The notes: generated by a model not told the origin, from the letters alone. A stretch of 11,518 nt of DNA from Chthoniobacterales bacterium (GCA_013812515.1 JACCTI010000413.1:1-11518), one strand, 5' to 3'; positions 1 to 7,543 are shown, counted from the stretch's first letter. Numbers and translations: made by a program.

Positions 1-2270
1 CGGAGCAGCACGCTTTCCTTGAGCCGCTGATACCGACCACTCCAAATCGTGCTCGCGAGCACAATCAATCCCGCGCCGACGGTGAAGAGCGACATCACGC
101 GGATGACGAGTGCCACTTTGCTCAGGATTGAATCGACGGTCTGAATCACCGACGTGAGATCGAGCGCCGAGACGTTCGAAAACTTCGCTACCACCGCGCT
201 CTGCAGGCGCGCGGAAGCGGCAGCATCGGGCACGCGACTAACGAGCACATTGAAGGTCGGCGCCGCCTCCAGCACACCTGCCGGAAAAACGACGAAGAAG
301 TTTGTCTGGAATCGCTTCCAATCGATGTCGCGCAGACTGGCGACTCTTGTTCTGATCGGGATCCCCTGCACATCGAAGAGCAGCTCGTCCCCGATTTTCG
401 CTTCGAAGTCGCGCGCGATTTCCTTTTCGAGCGAGATCGGGACGGTGTCGCCCGTCTTGTAATCGACGCGTCCAATCCACTGCCCTGCCACGACCTTTTC
501 GGTATCGGCGAGAGTCTCGCGGTACGTGCAACGATATTCCCGCTGGAGCTGCCACTCGGGAATTTTGCGTTTCGGATCGCGGAGAATGTCTGCCGTCGTG
601 CGGCCTTTGATTTCCGCGAGACGCATCGTAACGATCGGTGCCTCCTGGATGACCGGCAGTCCCGAGGCGCGGACCAACTCGGCCACGTCTCGCGTCTGAT
701 CCGGCTGAATGTCGAAAAGGAAGATGTTCGGCTGATCTTTCGTGCCGATGGAGCGGAACTGCTGGAGCAGCACTTCGCGCGAAAGATACAGGTTCAGGAG
801 GAGGAATGTGCCAAGGCCGAGCGACATCGTAAGCAGCAGCGTGCGGTTATTGGGACGGTAAAGATTCGCGAGGCCCTGGCGCAGGGCGAAGCTCCAGTTG
901 TGCGGGAAAAACGTCCGCACGAGCACGATCAAAAACTTCGCCATGCCCGCGAAAATCAGCACCGCGAGACCCAGGACGGCGGCGAAGATCAAGCCGCGCT
1001 TCCAGGTGTCGGTTTGCGAAATGGCAAACGCGGTCACGCTCGCGCCCATGATAAAGTAAACCAGCCAGACAATTCCATCGAAGTGCCGCGGCCCGGATTC
1101 ATCTGCTACTTCCGATCGGAGAATCAGCAGCGGAGACAAACGGCGAAACCGCAACAGAGCCGGCAAGGCGAAGAGCACACAAATCGCGAAGCCGATCAGC
1201 ATCCCGCGGATGATCGGCTCCCACGCAATCGCGGTGGAGATGGGCAGCGGGATGAACGACTTCAAAACCGCAGGGAAGATGCGTTGCATTGCGACGCCGA
1301 GAGCAGCGCCTGCACTCGCGCCAACAAGTCCCATCGCGGCGGCTTGCAGCAAATAAACGACGACGGTGCTTCCGGCCGAAGCGCCGAGGCAGCGCAGGAT
1401 CGCGCCGGTTTTCTGTTTCTGCTGAAGATGCGCCTGGATCGCGCTCGCCACGCCGACCGCTCCCAGCAAAAGTGAAATGAACCCGACGAGGTTCAGAAAG
1501 CGGTAGAGATTTTCGAGGGCCGCGCCGAGATCCCGTTTCCGCTTGGCGACCGTGTCGTATTCCAGATTGAAACGCTGAAACTTCGGAACAAGCGGCGTCA
1601 CCCGCTCTTCCGGATCGGCGCCGGACGGGAACTTCACGTAATTGCGATAATGCGCGATGCTGCCCGGCTTGAGCAGATCAGTCTCCGCGAGACGTTGGAG
1701 CGGAATGTAGAGGCGCGGCGCGAAGGAAGCTGCCGCGGACGCTTCACCCGGCATCTTCTTCAACGCGCCCGCAATCGGAAGTTCAACCTCACCAATCTTG
1801 ATCCGCTCGCCCACCTTCGCGCCGAACTGGATGAGAAGGCTCTCCTCCACGATCGCCCCCTCGCCCTCCCGAAATCCCTGCGCGGCTGACGGGGGTTCGG
1901 TTTCCATCGTGCCATAAAACGGAAACTCACCGCCGAGCGCGCGCACATGGACGAGACGCGTGCCGCCGCTTGCCGGAAAAACCGCCATGGTGCTGAAGCG
2001 CGTCTCCCGCGCCTGCGGAGCGCCTAACGAGTGCAGGAATGTTTCCTCTTCTGGGCTGAAGGCCCGGGACGATTCCACGATCAAATCCGCGCCCAGCAGA
2101 GAGCGCGCCTGGTCGTCAATCGCCTGCGCGAGGCTCTTGCGGAACGAGCCGATGCTGACCAGCGCCGCGATGCCGAGCGTGATCGAGATGGAAAAAACAA
2201 ACAGCCGGCGCCGACTCGAGCGGCTGTCACGCCACGCCATTTTCCAGATGAAGGCGAGAGCGACCGTCAT
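1..2270 (-). CDS. ybbP: FtsX/YbbP-like ABC transporter permease (partial, C-terminus off window)
   Basis: One uninterrupted minus-strand frame of 756 codons starts at the ATG at 2268-2270 and leaves the window at its left edge. Near the N-terminus is a basic stretch, then a first membrane segment (about residues 22-41, LFVFSISITLGIAALVSI). A large extracytoplasmic region of about 210 residues follows, then a block of hydrophobic helices from about residue 255 (LVGFISLLLGAVGVASAI), a second soluble domain, and a further helix near the edge (SLFTVGAGLIVLAS). This is the layout of the FtsX/MacB-type permeases, specifically the two-module YbbP type (about 800 aa in E. coli), so roughly 50-90 residues are missing. 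It should sit in the inner membrane as the partner of the ATPase encoded at 2709-3380. Such transporters act on lipids, lipoproteins or envelope complexes; the substrate here is not visible. The gene begins 15 bp after the aspartic protease gene, consistent with one operon. Confidence 0.88.
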   Translation of the reverse strand, partial: MTVALAFIWKMAWRDSRSSRRRLFVFSISITLGIAALVSIGSFRKSLAQAIDDQARSLLGADLIVESSRAFSPEEETFLHSLGAPQARETRFSTMAVFPASGGTRLVHVRALGGEFPFYGTMETEPPSAAQGFREGEGAIVEESLLIQFGAKVGERIKIGEVELPIAGALKKMPGEASAAASFAPRLYIPLQRLAETDLLKPGSIAHYRNYVKFPSGADPEERVTPLVPKFQRFNLEYDTVAKRKRDLGAALENLYRFLNLVGFISLLLGAVGVASAIQAHLQQKQKTGAILRCLGASAGSTVVVYLLQAAAMGLVGASAGAALGVAMQRIFPAVLKSFIPLPISTAIAWEPIIRGMLIGFAICVLFALPALLRFRRLSPLLILRSEVADESGPRHFDGIVWLVYFIMGASVTAFAISQTDTWKRGLIFAAVLGLAVLIFAGMAKFLIVLVRTFFPHNWSFALRQGLANLYRPNNRTLLLTMSLGLGTFLLLNLYLSREVLLQQFRSIGTKDQPNIFLFDIQPDQTRDVAELVRASGLPVIQEAPIVTMRLAEIKGRTTADILRDPKRKIPEWQLQREYRCTYRETLADTEKVVAGQWIGRVDYKTGDTVPISLEKEIARDFEAKIGDELLFDVQGIPIRTRVASLRDIDWKRFQTNFFVVFPAGVLEAAPTFNVLVSRVPDAAASARLQSAVVAKFSNVSALDLTSVIQTVDSILSKVALVIRVMSLFTVGAGLIVLASTIWSGRYQRLKESVLL

Positions 2271-2285
2271 TCCAGTCGCACTACG

Positions 2286-2699
2286 CTATTTTACCTTCGA
2301 AACGGGCTGATCGGGATGAGCGGGATTGGGAACAACCTGACGACGGTTACAGTCCACCAACAAATCAAGCTTCTCCAAAACGGTTTGCCCAATGAGAACT
2401 TCGTCACCGAGCACCAATGCCTCATCCGAGGTACGCCGGCCCACGATTTCAACCCGCAGCGGCTCCGATAAACCTACGTTGTCTTTCCCCCCAGCCGCAT
2501 ACTCCGCAACGGTTTCGTTATCGAGTTCCAGATCAAACGCATCGAGAACATGTCGAGGAATGATCGTGCGCACCGCACCTGTATCGACCAGCGCATTTGC
2601 TTCATAGGTGTGCACCTTGTCGGATGAAAGCTGGCGTCGGCGGACACGCATCTCATCAAGCGGATTGATCAATTTCACTCTGACTCGCACCTCACCCAT
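2286..2699 (-). CDS. Retropepsin-like (clan AA) aspartic protease
   Basis: The product is 137 aa, the size of a single retropepsin-like lobe, which works as a homodimer in known relatives. Residues 36-48 (ALVDTGAVRTIIP) contain the D-T-G-A active-site motif with catalytic Asp39. A glycine/hydrophobic segment later in the protein (VLIGQTVLEKLDLLVD, about 101-116) matches the second conserved block of bacterial clan AA proteases. There is no signal peptide or membrane segment, so it is probably cytoplasmic. It starts 9 bp after the ATPase stop codon and ends 15 bp before the permease start, so the three genes look co-transcribed. The substrate is unknown. Processing of, or regulation through, the neighbouring transporter is only a guess from location; an unrelated passenger gene is equally possible. 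Confidence 0.85.
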   Translation of the reverse strand: MGEVRVRVKLINPLDEMRVRRRQLSSDKVHTYEANALVDTGAVRTIIPRHVLDAFDLELDNETVAEYAAGGKDNVGLSEPLRVEIVGRRTSDEALVLGDEVLIGQTVLEKLDLLVDCNRRQVVPNPAHPDQPVSKVK

Positions 2700-2708
2700 C
2701 AGGACGGA

Positions 2709-3380
2709 CTATATCATCCCGCCACTGCGCAGGCGAATGGTGCGCTCCGTGAGCTTCGCGACGTCCGGATCGTGCGTCACGAGCACTAGCGCGGTGCCGG
2801 CACTGCGATTCAGCTCCAGCATGATCTCGATGATTCCGCTGCTCGTTTCCGCATCGAGGTTCCCAGTGGGTTCGTCCGCAAAAAGAATTTTCGGCCGATT
2901 GATGAACGCGCGGGCGAGGGCCACGCGCTGCTGTTCCCCGCCGGAAAGTTGGAGCGGATAATGCGCGACGCGCTCTCCCAAACCGACCCGCCTCAGCAGT
3001 TCCAGACCGAGCGCCCGCGCTGTGCGATCGCCGCGCAACTCCATCGGCACCGTCACGTTCTCCAAGGCGGTCAATGTTGGGATGAGCTGAAAATTTTGAA
3101 AAACGAACCCGACGTGCGCGTTCCGCGTGCGCGCCCGGGCATCCTCGTCCATGTGGGCGAGCGGCTCCCCGTTTAGAAGGACCGAGCCAGATGTGGGCCG
3201 ATCCAGCCCAGCGCAGAGTCCGAGTAACGTCGTCTTCCCGCTGCCGGATGGACCCAGAATCGAACAGGTCGAGCCTTGCGGAAGCGAGAATGAAATCTCC
3301 TTCAGCACGGTGAGACCACCCGCGCCGGTTTTGTAGGTCTTGGTCAGGCGCTGAACGTCGAGAATGGGAATGGCGGTCAT
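2709..3380 (-). CDS. ybbA: ABC transporter ATP-binding protein, YbbA/LolD/MacB family
   Basis: This 223-aa ATPase has the full motif set. Walker A is GPSGSGKT (43-50), the Q-loop is at Gln95 (FVFQNFQLIP), the signature is LSGGEQQRVALARA (145-158), Walker B is ILFADEP (165-171) followed by TGNLD, and the switch His is at 203 (LVTHD). The LFADEPTGNLD wording and the short length are typical of the LolD/MacB/YbbA export group, which pairs with FtsX-fold permeases. It should power the permease encoded at the end of the same operon. The ATG at 3378-3380 gives a normal N-terminus (MTAIPILDVQRLTKTY). It lies 50 bp from the divergent esterase gene, the same gene order as E. coli tesA/ybbA/ybbP, which is the reason for the symbol. 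Confidence 0.92.
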   Translation of the reverse strand: MTAIPILDVQRLTKTYKTGAGGLTVLKEISFSLPQGSTCSILGPSGSGKTTLLGLCAGLDRPTSGSVLLNGEPLAHMDEDARARTRNAHVGFVFQNFQLIPTLTALENVTVPMELRGDRTARALGLELLRRVGLGERVAHYPLQLSGGEQQRVALARAFINRPKILFADEPTGNLDAETSSGIIEIMLELNRSAGTALVLVTHDPDVAKLTERTIRLRSGGMI

Positions 3381-3430
3381 TGACGGTGCGAGCGGGTGCG
3401 TCTTGCTTACGCGAACATGAATCGCTCCGC

Positions 3431-4081
3431 ATGGGGAATTTGACGCGCCGCGTTTGGGTTTGCGGGTTGGCGATTTTGCTTCTTGCTTCCTCTGCGTTTG
3501 CGGAGACGACAGCGCCGGCTGCGACCAAAAAACTCGTATTTCTCGGCGACAGTCTGGCCGCGGGTTACGGGGTGAAAAAAGAGGAGGCGTTCCCGGCTTT
3601 GATCGCCGCCAAGGTTCGCGCGGCGGGGCTTCCGTATGAAGTGGAAAACGCCGGACTCAGCGGCGATACGACGGCCGGCGGATTGCGTCGCCTAGATTGG
3701 TTGCTGCAGCGAAGTATTGACGTGCTCGTGATCGAGCTTGGCGGCAACGACGGCTTGCGCGGCCTGCCGGTGAGCGCGACGAAAATGAATCTTCAGGCGA
3801 TCATCGAGAAGGCGAAGGCCAAGAACCCGAGTGCCAGGATTGTCGTTGCCGGAATGCAGATTCCGCCAAATCTCGGCGCGGAATATGCCAGCAGTTTTCA
3901 ACACGCCTTCGGCGAAGTGGCGCAGGCAAATGGCGCGACCCTCATTCCGTTTTTGCTCGAAGGGGTTGGCGGAATTCGCGATTTGAACCAAGCGGACTCG
4001 ATCCATCCCACGCCCGCCGGTCATCGTATCATCGCGGAGGTGGTTTGGAAGACCCTGGAGCCGCTCTTGCGGCAGGGCTAA
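3431..4081 (+). CDS. tesA: Secreted GDSL/SGNH lysophospholipase / acyl-CoA thioesterase I (TesA-like)
   Basis: The product is a 216-aa SGNH hydrolase that hydrolyses ester or thioester bonds in lipids or acyl-CoA. A signal peptide is visible (MGNLTRRVWVCGLAILLLAS, cleavage after about SAFA, residue 24), so it should act in the periplasm. The blocks in order are: LGDSLAAGYG with nucleophile Ser41; SGDT with Gly78; GGND with Asn106; and DSIHPTPAGH with catalytic Asp189 and His192. Length and spacing fit E. coli TesA (208 aa). The frame is open upstream to a TTG at 3380, but that would put 17 polar residues before the signal peptide, so the ATG at 3431 is chosen; no clear ribosome binding site is seen. 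It is divergent from the ABC operon, as in E. coli, and is followed after 3 bp by the dehydrogenase gene. Confidence 0.9.
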   Translation: MGNLTRRVWVCGLAILLLASSAFAETTAPAATKKLVFLGDSLAAGYGVKKEEAFPALIAAKVRAAGLPYEVENAGLSGDTTAGGLRRLDWLLQRSIDVLVIELGGNDGLRGLPVSATKMNLQAIIEKAKAKNPSARIVVAGMQIPPNLGAEYASSFQHAFGEVAQANGATLIPFLLEGVGGIRDLNQADSIHPTPAGHRIIAEVVWKTLEPLLRQG

Positions 4082-4084
4082 CGA

Positions 4085-4924
4085 ATGAAACTCGACGGAT
4101 GTACTGCTTTGATCACCGGCGCTTCGGCCGGGATCGGCCGGGAGTTCGCACGCCAACTCGCGCCCCGCGCCAGCGCGCTCGTGCTGGTCGCGCGCCGGCA
4201 GGAGCGGCTTGAAGAATTGCGCGATGAGCTGGAGGCGCGCTCGCTACGTCCTGCGTCCAAAGGCGCAGGCCAAGACGACGGCGGTGCCACCACAAAAGCG
4301 CACATTACGCTCTACCGTGCGGATTTGTCGCGGCCAGAGGAGATCGGGGGGTTGGCCCAGTGGCTGACAACGGAGAAGGTTGCGCTTGATCTCCTGATCA
4401 ACAACGCCGGGGTTGGAGACCGTGGTGATTTTGCGAACGCGGAGCTCCAGCGCGTGCAGGACATGCTTCGGGTGAACGTCGTCGCCTTGACCGAGCTGAC
4501 ACGGGGGTGCCTTCCCGCGATGATCGCGCAAAGACGTGGCGCGATCCTGAACGTCAGCTCCTGCGCGTCATTCCTGCCGATGCCTGCGATGGCCGTCTAT
4601 GCCGCGACCAAAGCGTACGTGACAAGCTTTTCGGAAGCGATCCGCACGGAACTGCACGGCACCGGCGTCACGGTCACGGCGCTTTGTCCCGGACCCGTGC
4701 ACACAGAATTTGCGTCAATCGCTGCGCGCGGGTCTGATGTCGATCAACAGATCGCGCCGGGGTTCACCCACGTGTCCGTGGAAAATGTCGTCCGCGACGG
4801 CCTCGACGGCATCGAAGCCGAGCGCGCGATTGTCATTCCCGGCGCTGTCATGAAACTGGGTATGCTGCTCGTTAGGCTGACGCCAAGGGCGATCCTGCGA
4901 TTGGCCATGCGCTTGGGGCGCTGA
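4085..4924 (+). CDS. Classical short-chain dehydrogenase/reductase (SDR)
   Basis: This 279-aa NAD(P)-dependent oxidoreductase shows the classical SDR landmarks: the Rossmann glycine motif TGASAGIG (11-18), an acidic Asp80 for adenine binding (RADLS), NNAG (106-109), Asn131, catalytic Ser158 or 159 (LNVSSCAS), Tyr172 and Lys176 (YAATK), and PGPVHTEF (202-209). The two arginines after strand 2 (VARRQERL) favour NADPH. It resembles the DltE/YqjQ-like group with broad or unknown substrates. Residues about 53-72 are an extra segment compared with typical members, rich in Gly, Ala and Asp, and encoded by DNA containing a short palindrome (see the separate entry). The start is 3 bp after the esterase stop, so translation is probably coupled. 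Nothing in the sequence fixes the substrate. Confidence 0.88.
   Translation: MKLDGCTALITGASAGIGREFARQLAPRASALVLVARRQERLEELRDELEARSLRPASKGAGQDDGGATTKAHITLYRADLSRPEEIGGLAQWLTTEKVALDLLINNAGVGDRGDFANAELQRVQDMLRVNVVALTELTRGCLPAMIAQRRGAILNVSSCASFLPMPAMAVYAATKAYVTSFSEAIRTELHGTGVTVTALCPGPVHTEFASIAARGSDVDQQIAPGFTHVSVENVVRDGLDGIEAERAIVIPGAVMKLGMLLVRLTPRAILRLAMRLGR
4250..4269. repeat. Short palindrome inside the SDR gene
   Basis: Arms CCTGCG and CGCAGG enclose the 8-nt loop TCCAAAGG. The palindrome lies exactly in the extra segment of the SDR protein (residues about 53-72), between the helix ending in ELEAR and strand HITLYRAD. It may be a small palindromic element that entered in frame, or simply a loop expansion. 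Confidence 0.4.
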
Positions 4925-5054
4925 CTGTGGCGGCCCTCTCCGACGGCGGGACCATTCCGGCGGCTGCGTCCTTCGACCCGCGCCGAACTCGACCCCGCCA
5001 GACCAAGCATTGGTGAAGGTGGCAGCCTCCTCTGCAAAACGTTACAGTTCCGAA

Positions 5055-6419
5055 ATGGCGATCGCCTCCGTGAATCCCGCAACCGGGGAAATCCTGCGCA
5101 GCTTCGATGCGTTGGACGCGCGGCAGATCGAATCGAAGTTAGCCACCGCGGAACGTGGCTTTGCAATTCATCGCCGCACCACGTTAGCGGAGCGCGCGCG
5201 CCAAATGAATGCCGCGGCTGACCTGCTGGCTGCGGAAGAGAATTCCCTCGCGCGGATCATCACGCTGGAAATGGGCAAACTGATGTCGGCATCGGTCGAC
5301 GAGGTGCAAAAATGTGCTCGAGGATGTCGCTACTACGCCGAGCACGCGGAGACTCTGCTGTCGGACCAGCCGATCACGAGCGTGGCTAGGCGCAGCTTCA
5401 TCCGGTATCAACCGATGGGCGTCGTTCTCGCAATCATGCCGTGGAACTTCCCGTTCTGGCAGGTATTCCGTTTCGCCGCGCCCACACTCATGGCCGGCAA
5501 CGTCGGCCTGCTGAAGCATGCCGCCAATGTGCCGCAGTGCGCCCTCGCGATCGAAGACATCTTCCGTCGCGCGGGGTTCGCCGAGGGTAGTTTCCAAACG
5601 CTTCTTATCGAGACCGAGGCGACGAAGGGCGTGATCGAAGATGCGCGTGTCAAAGCTGTCACGCTGACCGGCAGTGATCGTGCTGGAAGCGAAGTCGCGA
5701 GCGCGGCTGCGCGTCACATCAAGAAGAGCGTGCTCGAACTCGGGGGCAGCGATCCGTTCATCGTCATGCCGAGTGCGCAGCTCACTGCCGCGATTGACGT
5801 TGGGGTGAAGGCACGCACCATCAACACCGGGCAGTCGTGCATCGCGGCGAAGCGCTTTATCGTCGCCGACGCAGTTTTCGATGAGTACCTCGCGCAGTTC
5901 GTCGGTCGAATGCGCTCGCTAAAATTAGGTGATCCGATGGACCGCACAACGCAGATTGGACCCATCGCCAGCGAGCAGATCCTGCAATGCGTCGATGCAC
6001 AGGTTAAAGCGTCGACTGCGGCGGGCGCGAAGCTTTTGATCGGCGGAAAACGGGTCGAGCGGCCCGGATTTTACTACGAGCCGACGGTTCTTACCGACAT
6101 CCCGCATGATTCGCCGGCGGCGCGCGAAGAAATCTTCGGACCAGTGGCCGCGTTCTTTCGCGTGCGCAACGCGGAGGAAGCCGTCGCGATCGCGAACGAC
6201 AGCGTGTTCGGTCTCGGCGCGAGCGCCTGGACGAACGAGGCGGCGGAACAGGACCTCTTCGCGGCGGAGCTGGACTGCGGCATGGTCTTCATCAACGCGA
6301 TGGTGGCATCTGATCCGCGCCTGCCCTTCGGCGGGATCAAACGCTCCGGTTTCGGTCGTGAACTCGGCGCGGAAGGCATTCGCGAATTCGTAAACGTGAA
6401 GACGGTGGTGATCCCCTAA
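5055..6419 (+). CDS. NAD(P)-dependent aldehyde dehydrogenase, succinate-semialdehyde type (GabD1-like)
   Basis: The product is 454 aa and oxidises an aldehyde to the acid. Visible motifs are PWNFPFWQ (129-136), LKHAANVP with Lys154, the catalytic base Glu228 in LELGG, and the nucleophile Cys262 in NTGQSCIAAKRF. The C-terminal signature LPFGGIKRSGFGRELG is followed by EFVNVKTV. The NTGQSCIAAKRF wording and the roughly 455-aa length match the short GabD1-type succinate-semialdehyde dehydrogenases, which feed 4-aminobutyrate or 2-oxoglutarate breakdown into succinate. No other GABA gene is nearby, so the substrate is inferred from family only. The frame is open upstream to a TTG at 5010. The ATG at 5055 is chosen because homologues begin at the equivalent of AIASVNPATGE. 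It lies 130 bp after the SDR gene, possibly with its own promoter. Confidence 0.9.
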   Translation: MAIASVNPATGEILRSFDALDARQIESKLATAERGFAIHRRTTLAERARQMNAAADLLAAEENSLARIITLEMGKLMSASVDEVQKCARGCRYYAEHAETLLSDQPITSVARRSFIRYQPMGVVLAIMPWNFPFWQVFRFAAPTLMAGNVGLLKHAANVPQCALAIEDIFRRAGFAEGSFQTLLIETEATKGVIEDARVKAVTLTGSDRAGSEVASAAARHIKKSVLELGGSDPFIVMPSAQLTAAIDVGVKARTINTGQSCIAAKRFIVADAVFDEYLAQFVGRMRSLKLGDPMDRTTQIGPIASEQILQCVDAQVKASTAAGAKLLIGGKRVERPGFYYEPTVLTDIPHDSPAAREEIFGPVAAFFRVRNAEEAVAIANDSVFGLGASAWTNEAAEQDLFAAELDCGMVFINAMVASDPRLPFGGIKRSGFGRELGAEGIREFVNVKTVVIP

Positions 6420-6443
6420 CGAGTTTTATCGTGCTATGAACAA

Positions 6444-6880
6444 TCAGCTGGTCGAGAACTGATCTTCCTTGCTCTGGAAGAGAACGTTGAAGGTGGTGAG
6501 CGAGCCGTAGCAGCGGGTGATGTATTGCTGGATGTCGAACTTGTCGGCGTCGCTCAGCTTTTCACTCGCGTTCACCTTCTGCTCGAGCACGCGCAGATTG
6601 TTTCGGATCATCACGATCTTCCAGCCCAATTGCCAACTATTTAGCGACTTTACTTAGCTCGCTTGCGGAATGGCCTCCCGGCCAGAGGGTTTAACACCGA
6701 TTCTTCGCCATCAAGACCCGCGACCGTTGCAGGTCGTCGGAGAGACTAATTGCCAACGCGGGTCTAGAGCGTGGAGATCGGCAACGCCCGCCTGTTTCAA
6801 AAAACGCGCGCGTTCTTTTTGGGCGGCCACGATGGCGAGATCGATGTCCACCGGTCGTCCGGCGGTTTGGATTTTTTCAT
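6444..6880 (-). pseudogene. Broken small gene whose C-terminus is paralogous to the 9011-9553 protein
   Basis: The downstream part (6444-6632) encodes 58 residues from KIVMIR to KEDQFSTS. By eye 42 of the 58 match the C-terminus of the 180-aa protein at 9011-9553, and most of the differences are conservative. The upstream part (from GTG at 6851, or ATG at 6880) reads VDIDLAIVAAQKERARF...ALDPRWQ and runs into a TGA at 6711-6713. Both parts are in the same phase. They meet at a 10-bp direct repeat, so removing 120 bp joins DPRWQL directly to GWKIVMIR. The best ATG (6880) is in the wrong frame by one base, at a run of six A. Read together, this is an ancestral small protein of about 100 aa broken by an insertion and a one-base slip. 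The downstream piece could still be made from the TTG at 6629. Function is unknown. Confidence 0.6.
6628..6757. repeat. Segment bounded by 10-bp direct repeats that splits the small gene
   Basis: AATTGCCAAC occurs at 6628-6637 and again at 6748-6757, exactly 120 bp apart, with 110 bp between. The two copies sit at the two ends of the break in the flanking reading frame, like a target-site duplication. The inner 110 bp has no terminal inverted repeats; it holds a small hairpin (TGGCC-TCCC-GGCCA, 6671-6684) and no gene. The sub-motif TTGCCAAC also occurs at 9263-9270 inside the intact paralogue. Confidence 0.55.
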
Positions 6881-6896
6881 TTCGTTTTTTTGGCTG

Positions 6897-6940
6897 ACCC
6901 GCGGATTACTATCGGTGAATTAGTCTACCCGCGGATTACT
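6897..6940. repeat. Two copies of a 14-bp direct repeat, 30 bp apart
   Basis: ACCCGCGGATTACT is found at 6897-6910 and 6927-6940. A partial third copy (CGCGGAT) is at 6948-6954. The 30-bp period is close to three helical turns, so paired binding sites are possible; remnants of a longer repeat are also possible. Confidence 0.55.
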
Positions 6941-6962
6941 CCGACAGCGCGGATATCTTCTC

Positions 6963-7000
6963 TCCTCGTTCTGGAAAGTGCTCCCAAACGAGAACGAGGA
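6963..7000. repeat. Inverted repeat, 10-bp arms, 18-nt loop
   Basis: TCCTCGTTCT (6963-6972) is the exact reverse complement of AGAACGAGGA (6991-7000). There is no T-run on either side, so it is not a typical intrinsic terminator. It lies downstream of the exported-protein gene that ends at 7061 on the minus strand, and could stabilise that transcript's 3' end or be an intergenic repeat. Confidence 0.5.
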
Positions 7001-7060
7001 CGATGCGGGAGCGACCGCTCGATTATGAATACGCCCGGAAGGCGCAGTAGGCCACGGGTT

Positions 7061-7543
7061 TCATCTGCCAGCAGATTGGGCGCCTAGAGCAGTCTTCAAA
7101 AACCCCAGGAGCGTCTGATCATCGCCGACATAGATTACAATGAGATTGCCCTGTTTAAAGAAGTGCGGGCTTGCCATCCATGTTACCTTACTATCGCCGA
7201 TGGTTGCGCCATTTGGGGCAACGCGCTTCGCCTCCGCATCGGCCGCCGCCGCATTCGCGAACTCAAAGACCTGTATCCCGACACCGTTTACCTTCACGAC
7301 GCGAGCTTTGACCGGAAAGAAAGGCTGCGATACTTCTTCCCGCGTAGCCTCGACGTTTGCTCCACTGGCGCGAAGTTTATCAAGCAGGCTTGAGTATTCA
7401 GCGCCTGGCTTTAGGGTTGATGAACGACGATCGTGCGACCGGGCTTTCCCCTGCCGCTGCTGTCCTGTAGAACTGAGTGAACCCGCGAGGAACAGCGCCA
7501 GACTGATCAGCAAAGTTAGCGTTTTTCGGCCATTAAGGTGCAT
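7061..7543 (-). CDS. Exported protein of unknown function
   Basis: From the ATG at 7541-7543 this encodes 160 aa. The N-terminus is a signal peptide (basic MHLNGRK, then hydrophobic TLTLLISLALFLAGSL, likely cleavage near residue 27). There is no lipobox cysteine, so it is probably soluble in the periplasm or secreted. The mature part has a linker rich in Arg and Ser, then a compact domain with alternating strands (ARVVKVNGVGIQVFEF), an alanine-rich helix (ANAAAADAEAKRVAP), and the stretch TWMASPHFFKQGNLIVIYVG. I have the impression of small bacterial hypothetical proteins with the same PHFF-K-G-LIV-YVGDD ending, but cannot name a family. Alternative starts are ATG 7555 and TTG 7600; both place extra polar residues before the signal peptide. 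It is divergent from the metalloprotease gene and may share control with it. Confidence 0.75.
   Translation of the reverse strand: MHLNGRKTLTLLISLALFLAGSLSSTGQQRQGKARSHDRRSSTLKPGAEYSSLLDKLRASGANVEATREEVSQPFFPVKARVVKVNGVGIQVFEFANAAAADAEAKRVAPNGATIGDSKVTWMASPHFFKQGNLIVIYVGDDQTLLGFLKTALGAQSAGR

Noticed and set aside
900..1475. Plus-strand open frame of 191 codons
   Set aside because: It is antisense to the permease gene, hydrophilic and low-complexity, and caused by GC-rich codon use.
6621..6660. Alternative reading: the VKSLNSWQLG stretch as the remnant of VEGLANRWQRG of the intact paralogue with a 23-residue deletion
   Set aside because: It requires an indel over a very short match; the direct-repeat model explains the frame better, though both use the same TTGCCAAC microhomology.
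6848..6877. Short GC hairpin followed by T6 on the plus strand, possible terminator
   Set aside because: The stem is only four perfect pairs plus a mismatch, and it lies inside the broken gene's coding segment.
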